Part shown: in pieces, positions 58,982 through 64,000 of the stretch
How positions within the stretch are numbered: position 1 is the stretch's first letter
Layout of the letters: every line of letters begins with the position of its first letter
Assembly (NCBI RefSeq): GCF_900177725.1
Contig: NZ_FXAT01000017.1
Coordinates: 95,245 to 159,244, forward strand
Direction of reading: 5' to 3'
From: Paraburkholderia susongensis
GTDB lineage: Bacteria > Pseudomonadota > Gammaproteobacteria > Burkholderiales > Burkholderiaceae
DNA length: 64,000 nt
The notes under the pieces: model-generated
Seen by the model: only the letters and a program-made list of their open reading frames with translations
What the model was told of the DNA's origin: nothing
Database searches by the model: none
Position numbers and translations under genes: made by a program

Positions 58982-59985
58982 TGCGAGGCGCCCGCCGAAG
59001 CCGCGGCCGACGCAGCGGAACTGGAAGCCACGGCCGACCCAGGCGCCACCGGCGCGGCGGAAGCGGCCATCGAGCCCGAGGCCCCCGCCGTTCCCGACAC
59101 CGCCCGCCTTCTGACCGGCGACAGATCGCGCACCGACACCGTCGCGGTGCGGCCCGCGATCATGCGGAAGTCGGTGGGCACCTCGTCGAGCGCGACGCGC
59201 ACCGGAATGCGCTGCGCGAGCCGCACCCAGCTGAACGCGGGATTCACGTTCGGCAGCAGATTCGCGCTTTGCGTGCGGTCGCGGTCTTCGATGCCGGCGA
59301 CGATGCTCTGCACGTGTCCGCGCAACGGCGTCGGCTCGCCCATCACGGTGATGTCGACCGGCTGGCCGATGTCGATGCCGCGCAGCTTGGTTTCCTCGAA
59401 ATAGCCGTCGACGCGGAACGAATGCATGTCGACCACCGCGACCACGGCGCGGCCCGCCGAGACGAATTCGCCGACGCGCGGCGCGCGATCGTTCAGATAG
59501 CCGTCGACCGGGCTCCTGATCGTCGAGCGTTCGAGGTTCAGCTTCGCGGTGTCGATCGCGACGTTTGCGTCGGCGAGCGCGGCTTCGCCCGTTTCGACGC
59601 GCGAGCGGCTCTCCTCGAGCACCTCGGTCGCGACGAGGTTGCCGAGCTGGCGGTTGCGCGCGTATTCGCGGCGCGCCTGGTCGAGCGTCGCGCGGCGTTG
59701 CAGCGCGGTCGCCTCGGCCTGGCGCAGCGCGAGCGTGTAGCGCGCCTGGTCGATCACGAACAGCACCTGGCCCTGCTTGACCTGCTGGTTGTCCGCCACC
59801 TCGACCGATGAAATTAGCCCCGAGATATCCGGCGCGACCTGGATCACGTCAGCGCGTACGTGTCCGTCGCGGGTCCACGGCGCAAACATGTAGTAGTTGA
59901 CCAGTTTCCACAGCACGAGCGCTGCGATCACTACGACGATCAGGGTCAACAGAATCTGACCGACGGAGAACCAGGTTTTTTTCAC
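58978..59985 (-). CDS. HlyD/AaeA-family membrane fusion protein
   Basis: The 335-residue adaptor has an N-terminal membrane anchor (VGQILLTLIVVVIAALVLWK), biotinyl-lipoyl-like halves (HVRADVIQVAPDISGLISSV and STIRSPVDGYLNDRAPRVGE), a coiled-coil between them and a barrel domain. It links the inner-membrane FUSC protein to the outer-membrane factor. The C-terminal 40 residues are Ala/Ser-rich, unlike AaeA. It overlaps both neighbours by four bases, so translation is coupled. Confidence 0.94.
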   Translation of the reverse strand: MKKTWFSVGQILLTLIVVVIAALVLWKLVNYYMFAPWTRDGHVRADVIQVAPDISGLISSVEVADNQQVKQGQVLFVIDQARYTLALRQAEATALQRRATLDQARREYARNRQLGNLVATEVLEESRSRVETGEAALADANVAIDTAKLNLERSTIRSPVDGYLNDRAPRVGEFVSAGRAVVAVVDMHSFRVDGYFEETKLRGIDIGQPVDITVMGEPTPLRGHVQSIVAGIEDRDRTQSANLLPNVNPAFSWVRLAQRIPVRVALDEVPTDFRMIAGRTATVSVRDLSPVRRRAVSGTAGASGSMAASAAPVAPGSAVASSSAASAAASAGASQ

Positions 59986-60191
59986 GTTATTAGTCTGTGC
60001 GAAACGACGACGACAAGGCCCAGCACCAGCACATAGATGCCGAGATCGAAGATGGAGCGATGCCAGACGAAGCGGTAGAAGCCGACGTACGCGAGCACGG
60101 TGCGGATCGCGAGGTTGATCAGATAGGCGACCAACATCAGGACCAGCACGGACGGCACGAATACGCCGAAGATATCGATTTCACCGATCAT
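59982..60191 (-). CDS. DUF1656 membrane protein (AaeX-like)
   Basis: The 69-residue protein has two hydrophobic helices (FVPSVLVLMLVAYLINLAIR and LGIYVLVLGLVVVVSHRLI) and the family motif VWHRSIFDLG. DUF1656 proteins accompany aaeAB-type aromatic-acid efflux genes; their role is unclear. It overlaps the adaptor gene by four bases and follows the FUSC gene by 45 bases. Confidence 0.92.
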   Translation of the reverse strand: MIGEIDIFGVFVPSVLVLMLVAYLINLAIRTVLAYVGFYRFVWHRSIFDLGIYVLVLGLVVVVSHRLIT

Positions 60192-60236
60192 CGCGGGAAC
60201 TGGAAAAAAGGGGGAACGGGCGGCTGAACGGGCGCA

Positions 60237-62336
60237 TCACGCGGAAGCCTCCGGTTCGGTTGGCGTCGGTTTCGTGAGCGTGGCCGGAAACAGTGAAAGA
60301 CGCAAGCCGACGAGCGCGTGCAGCGCGTCGCGCAACTGGCGCGCCGAGGTCTGCGAGGTTTCGGTCGGCGCCGCGGCATTCGCGAGCCCTTGCGCGGTGA
60401 CGCGCGCGACGGCCGCGTCGATCGACGACATCAGGCTATCCGGCACCGGCTCGCGGCGGCGTCGGGAGACGCAGCTCTCGTAGTAAGTGCGCACTCCATC
60501 CAGCACGTGATCGATCGCGGCCGGCGCTTCGCCGCCGAGCTTGCGCGTGAGGCGCCGCAGATCGAGCGCATTGAACGCGATGCGCAGATCGCGGAAGCTC
60601 TCGATCGACGGATGGCGGTGGTCGTCGGTCGCGGCGAGACGCGGGATCAGCTGCATCAGCCGGTCGAGCATGCGTGCGGCGAGATTGCGCGGGTCTTCGA
60701 TCGGCCGCGTCGACGCGGTCAGCGCGACGTCGGCCCAGCTCGAGCGCAACAGGCGCGCTGCGGCGAGTTCAGCGCCGAACGGGCGCGTGACGCGCGTCCA
60801 CAGATACGCGTAGAGCAGGCCGGAGAGGCCCGCGAGATTCGCGTTCATGAACGTGAGGAAGTTGGCGTCGTATGCGTCCTGAATGCTGATGAAGGTCGCC
60901 GTGTTCACCGCGACCAGCACCGTCACCATGTTGAATTGCGGGCGCGGAATCAGCGTGCCGACCAGAATGAACGGCACGGAGAACATCATGACCAGCATCG
61001 GGAAATCGTGTACCTGCGGCAGCACGACGAACAGATAGACGCCCGCGGCCAGCACGCTGACGGCAGTCGCGACGAAGAAGCGAAACACGAATGGCGCGGG
61101 CTCGTCGAGCGCGGCGAAGAAGCAGCAGGCCACCGCCGCGAGCGTCACCGCGCTCGCGCCGTCGTTCCAGCCCGAGCTGATCCACAGTGCGCACGCGAGA
61201 ATCACCGCGAGCCCGACCGAGACGGTCGCGAACAGCATCATGCCGCGGTCGTAGAAGCGCTCGGTGCCGCCGAGCCGCCAATGGCGGAAGTGCGGCCGCC
61301 ACGAGCCTTCCTCGCGCGTGATGATGATGCGCAGCGAGCGGCAGTCCTGCCATACGTCGATCACCTGCTTCAACCGCCACAGCGCGTTCGACAGCAGCGC
61401 GCCGTCCCAATGCGCCAGCGCGGCGGCGGGCGGGCGCATCGCGGCGATGCGCTCGCGCAGCGCGTTGGCGGTTTCGTCCGCGCGGTAGCCCTCGCTCGGC
61501 GCGGGCAGCGGCTGGTTGAACCACTTGATTACGTCGGCGAGCAGCGCTTCGAGACCGTCGGGCCAACTGTGGCGGCTGTTGTAGAGCGCGAGCAGCGGAT
61601 CGGCGAGCGACGACATGATCGGCAGCAGCAATTGCATGCGCCCGCGCAGTCCGTGCGCACGCGCGAGCACGTCGGGCTGGGTGTGATCGTAGGCGAGCTG
61701 GCTCAGCAGCAGTTCCAGACCGTTGGTCGTGCTCGCGAGCCGCTGACGCGCGCCCGAGATCGCCGAACTGGCGATGCGGCCCGACAGCGTTTCGGTTGCG
61801 TAGAACGCGGCGTCGTGAAACCAGGCATCGGTGCGCTCGATGATGGTCGGCGCGAGACGGCTCGGAAACAGCGAACTGCCGACGATGCTCGCACAGACGA
61901 TGCCCACCAGGATTTCCTCGGTCCGGCTGACCGCGAGATCGAACACGCCGGTGGGATTCGTCACCGAGGGCAGCGCGATGATCGGCATGGTATAGGCGGC
62001 GAGCATGAACACGTAGCTGCGTGCGGTGCGGTCGGACACCGCGAGGTACAGCATCGTGCCGGTCCAGATCGCGACGACCACGCTGAACAGATACGGCGAT
62101 TCGACGAACGGCGGCACGAGCAGTACCGCACCCGATGCGCCGAGCGCGGTGCCGAGTGCGCGATAGATCGCCTTCGAGCGGGTCGCGCCGATGAACGGGT
62201 TCGACACGATGTAGACGGTAGCCATCGCCCAGTACGGCCGCGGCAGCTCGAACGCGAGGCCGATGTAGAGCGCGAGCATCGCCGCAAAGAAAGTCTTGAC
62301 CGAGAACAGCCAGTCGCGAAGGGTGGGGTAGACCAT
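60237..62336 (-). CDS. FUSC-family inner-membrane efflux protein (AaeB-like)
   Basis: The 699-residue protein has two blocks of transmembrane helices separated by a soluble middle. It starts VYPTLRDWLFSVKTFFAAML with LALYIGLAFELPRPYWAMAT, VYIVSNPFIGATRSKAIYRA, and the second block begins near GMMLFATVSVGLAVILACAL. AaeB/FUSC proteins export aromatic acids or fusaric acid. It is 6 bases after the MarR gene, so regulator and pump share a transcript. Confidence 0.94.
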   Translation of the reverse strand: MVYPTLRDWLFSVKTFFAAMLALYIGLAFELPRPYWAMATVYIVSNPFIGATRSKAIYRALGTALGASGAVLLVPPFVESPYLFSVVVAIWTGTMLYLAVSDRTARSYVFMLAAYTMPIIALPSVTNPTGVFDLAVSRTEEILVGIVCASIVGSSLFPSRLAPTIIERTDAWFHDAAFYATETLSGRIASSAISGARQRLASTTNGLELLLSQLAYDHTQPDVLARAHGLRGRMQLLLPIMSSLADPLLALYNSRHSWPDGLEALLADVIKWFNQPLPAPSEGYRADETANALRERIAAMRPPAAALAHWDGALLSNALWRLKQVIDVWQDCRSLRIIITREEGSWRPHFRHWRLGGTERFYDRGMMLFATVSVGLAVILACALWISSGWNDGASAVTLAAVACCFFAALDEPAPFVFRFFVATAVSVLAAGVYLFVVLPQVHDFPMLVMMFSVPFILVGTLIPRPQFNMVTVLVAVNTATFISIQDAYDANFLTFMNANLAGLSGLLYAYLWTRVTRPFGAELAAARLLRSSWADVALTASTRPIEDPRNLAARMLDRLMQLIPRLAATDDHRHPSIESFRDLRIAFNALDLRRLTRKLGGEAPAAIDHVLDGVRTYYESCVSRRRREPVPDSLMSSIDAAVARVTAQGLANAAAPTETSQTSARQLRDALHALVGLRLSLFPATLTKPTPTEPEASA

Positions 62337-62342
62337 AAACCT

Positions 62343-63086
62343 TTACGCGGAATCGGCGTTGTGCGGCGCCGTGGCGCGGGCGCCGCCTTTGGTGGACTTG
62401 CGCGCCTTGACGGCGCCGCGCGTTTTGCCGGCGGCTTTACTCGCGCCCTGGCCGGTTTGGCCGCTCTGGCCGGCAAGGGGGGCGTGCTTCGCGGGCTCGC
62501 GCTTCACCGACGATGTGCGCTGCGGCGATTCACGCTTCGGTGCATCGCGCTTCGTCGTTTCACGTTGTATCGGCCCATGCTTTGCCGGATCGGAGCGCGC
62601 ATGCGGCATGCGGCTTGCATGCGCGTCGCGTTCGCCACCTGGCTCGGCGCGTCCGGCGGCGTCCGTCGCGAACGCGTCCAGCACGCGCAACGCGGCTTCC
62701 AGGTCGTCGCGCGATACGCCTTTGAGCGCCTGTGCGCGCAACGTGACCAGCTCCTCTTCCATCTTCGCGGTGACCGCGCGGCCTTCGTCGGTGAGCGCGA
62801 CGGTCTTGGCGCGACGGTCTTCGGCATCTTCCTCGCGGCGCATCAGACCCGCCGCGCATAACTGATCGAGCAGCCGCACGAGCGAAGGCCCTTCGATGCC
62901 GACGTGATCGGCCAGCGTGACCTGGCGCACCGCCGAGCCAAGCCGGCTCGCGGTGAGAAGCGGCGTCGCGCACGCTTCGGAGACGTTGAAGGCCGCCAGC
63001 ACGCCATGACTCGTGCGTCGCCACTTTCGGGCAGCGACGACCAGGGTGCTGCTTACCGTGCGGCGCAGGGCATCGAGATTCGACAT
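62343..63086 (-). CDS. MarR-family transcriptional regulator with long basic tail
   Basis: Residues 1-150 form a MarR winged-helix protein (RQVTLADHVGIEGPSLVRLL, DQLCAAGLMRREEDAEDRRA, KTVALTDEGRAV). The remaining ~95 residues are a low-complexity Lys/Arg/Pro/Ala tail (KREPAKHAPLAGQ, KAAGKTRGAVKARKSTKGGA) like the nonspecific DNA-binding tails of some Burkholderia proteins. It is first in the efflux operon, 6 bases before the FUSC gene, and probably represses it until an aromatic acid binds. The start codon lies directly at the predicted transcription start. Confidence 0.92.
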   Translation of the reverse strand: MSNLDALRRTVSSTLVVAARKWRRTSHGVLAAFNVSEACATPLLTASRLGSAVRQVTLADHVGIEGPSLVRLLDQLCAAGLMRREEDAEDRRAKTVALTDEGRAVTAKMEEELVTLRAQALKGVSRDDLEAALRVLDAFATDAAGRAEPGGERDAHASRMPHARSDPAKHGPIQRETTKRDAPKRESPQRTSSVKREPAKHAPLAGQSGQTGQGASKAAGKTRGAVKARKSTKGGARATAPHNADSA

Positions 63087-63093
63087 GGGCGGT

Positions 63094-63121
63094 ATTGTAT
63101 TTCCAAAATATTCGTTAGCAA
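63094..63121 (-). promoter_or_regulatory. Promoter of the MarR-efflux operon
   Basis: On the minus strand TTGCTA (63116-63121), 16 bases and TACAAT (63094-63099) make a good sigma-70 promoter. The -10 box ends 7 bases before the MarR start codon, so the message would be leaderless or nearly so. The region is AT-rich and partly symmetric, fitting MarR autorepression. Confidence 0.6.
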
Positions 63122-63742
63122 ACTATTGAATCGGAAATTCCGGCCGTGCCGGGAGAGTCTGCTGCGCGAATGCGACAGTCGCGTTAAATGGGCTGGGAGG
63201 GGGCTTGCTTACAGTTATGTTGGCTGCGCCGGCGCGCGCGTGAACGTTCTGATGATCGCGATTTCACTCGCGACGATGGGGTCGGTTCGAGATTGGGCGC
63301 GAGGCATGGCGGCACAGGCGGTCGTGCTTCGTGCGCAGCGCGAGAGAACGGTTTTGCTTCAATGACTTGGCGGGGTTGTGGAGTGGTTATCCACAGGCTT
63401 GCGAACATTTTCTGTGGAAAAGCTCGCAGGCGGCTTTTTGCGAATCTTCTATTGGATATCCGCCGCCTTTTCCTGTTGAGCAACCTCGGCGTTGGTGTTC
63501 TCTCTATTGGAGTAAGAGTGTGCAGGCGATAGCCGCGAAGCTTCTCAGCCAGGGCGGTAAGTGAGAGGTCCTCGTCTGAGTGCAAAAATTCATCACTGAA
63601 GGTTCTCTCTCCTCTGGTGTTCTTCGGTTCTTATGGTTGGTGAGTCTTTTAATTAAATCGGATGACTAACTAAATTGAGTCTGGTGTGACAGTGCTCCTT
63701 TTTTAAGCGCTTCGATTTTTTAAATAAATTGTGAGATGGGGC
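63122..63742. other. Region between the MarR gene and the rRNA promoter, no supported gene
   Basis: Open frames on both strands lack family features. Two DnaA-box-like elements are present: TTATCCACA (63387-63395) and, inverted, TGTGGAAAA (63413-63421). The last 150 bases are AT-rich and probably act as upstream (UP/Fis-type) elements for the rRNA promoter. Confidence 0.5.
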
Positions 63743-63771
63743 TTGACGTGTTGTGGTGGGCTCTCCATAAT
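63743..63771 (+). promoter_or_regulatory. rRNA operon promoter
   Basis: TTGACG (63743-63748), a 17-base spacer and CATAAT (63766-63771) form a strong sigma-70 promoter preceded by AT tracts (TTTTTTAAGC..., TTTTTTAAATAAATT). It directs transcription into the rRNA leader at the window end. Confidence 0.75.
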
Positions 63772-63779
63772 CTCGTTTC

Positions 63780-64000
63780 TCTGCTGCAGACGCAGCGACG
63801 CAAACGAAGCGGTGCCGGATAGTTGGGGTACCGCGGGTGTTGTGACCGATCTTTAAAAACCTACAGCCGATAAGTGTGGGCACTTGATGCGGGATGCGGG
63901 CCGGCTCTTTCGGGAGCTGGCTGAAGCGAAAGTATCAAGAGTCTCACACCAAGTATTAGAGGAAGGTTTTCGCCTGTCGCGAGACAGGCAGAAATCCATC
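63780..64000 (+). ncRNA. Leader of an rRNA operon (5' of 16S rRNA)
   Basis: The sequence GATCTTTAAAAACCTACAGC, the segment CGATAAGTGTGGGCACTTGA and the end AGTATCAAGAGTCTCACACC match what I recall of Burkholderia 16S leaders. A hairpin GCCTGTC-GCGA-GACAGGC lies at 63972-63989. The mature 16S start motif (AGAGTTTGATC) is not reached, so the 16S gene begins just beyond the window. The leader carries antitermination and processing signals. Confidence 0.75.

Noticed and set aside
60318..62861. An 847-codon plus-strand open frame
   Set aside because: It is antisense to the FUSC and MarR genes, Arg/Gln-rich with no family features; long antisense frames are expected in DNA of this GC content.
63184..63585. 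A 133-codon minus-strand frame before the rRNA promoter
   Set aside because: Basic, low-complexity translation, no ribosome site, overlapped by other open frames.

Overview
The window is high-GC proteobacterial DNA, most consistent with Burkholderia sensu lato (Paraburkholderia, Caballeronia or a relative). The grounds are two Burkholderia-type general porins plus a porin remnant, many LysR regulators with divergent operons, tripartite tricarboxylate (Tct) transporter genes, a DUF4148 protein, pcaHG with a divergent pcaQ, an E. coli-type xyl locus, and an rRNA operon leader at the right edge. The genus is inferred from gene content, not from a database search.

Left part (1-21.3 kb): after etfBA come three modules in a row, each a LysR gene on the plus strand facing an operon on the minus strand. 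Module 1 (998-7048) encodes a FAS1-like/MaoC hydratase, an acyl-CoA dehydrogenase, a CaiB/BaiF CoA-transferase and a citrate-lyase-alpha (CitF) type CoA-transferase. It resembles itaconate/C5-dicarboxylate catabolic clusters but has no CitE-type lyase. Module 2 (7129-13509) encodes an unusual long CaiB/BaiF protein, an MFS anion symporter, an aldehyde dehydrogenase and a glutathione transferase. Module 3 (13506-21309) encodes an alpha/beta hydrolase, a GlcG/HbpS protein, a cupin protein, an outer-membrane porin and TctCBA, which together suggest uptake and hydrolysis of an unknown carboxylate.

Centre (21.7-35.5 kb): a FadR-type regulator with a tandem operator precedes a 3-hydroxyisobutyrate-dehydrogenase-like enzyme, a polar-amino-acid-type ABC transporter, ribose-5-phosphate isomerase B and a stump of a ribokinase gene. 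A 1.5-kb gene-poor stretch then leads to a strongly biased (probably highly expressed) porin, paired terminators, a porin remnant and an IS5-type transposase fragment. Next come a Crp-family regulator divergent from an acyl-CoA ligase with a perfect Crp-geometry palindrome between them, a LysE exporter, and pcaGH (protocatechuate ring cleavage).

Right part (35.6-64 kb): pcaQ; an HPPD-like dioxygenase with altered substrate-binding residues; a LysR gene divergent from hglS plus a D-2-hydroxyglutarate dehydrogenase (2-oxoadipate to 2-oxoglutarate, the end of D-lysine catabolism); an XRE-cupin regulator; a PEP-mutase-family lyase; a DUF4148 protein; the xylose locus (galM, xylR, xylA, xylFGH); a two-subunit molybdenum dehydrogenase of the isoquinoline-1-oxidoreductase type; an AaeXAB-like efflux operon with its own outer-membrane factor and MarR regulator; and finally the promoter and leader of an rRNA operon whose 16S gene lies beyond the end.

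No CRISPR array, prophage, tRNA or complete insertion sequence was seen. The content is mainly catabolic and transport modules.
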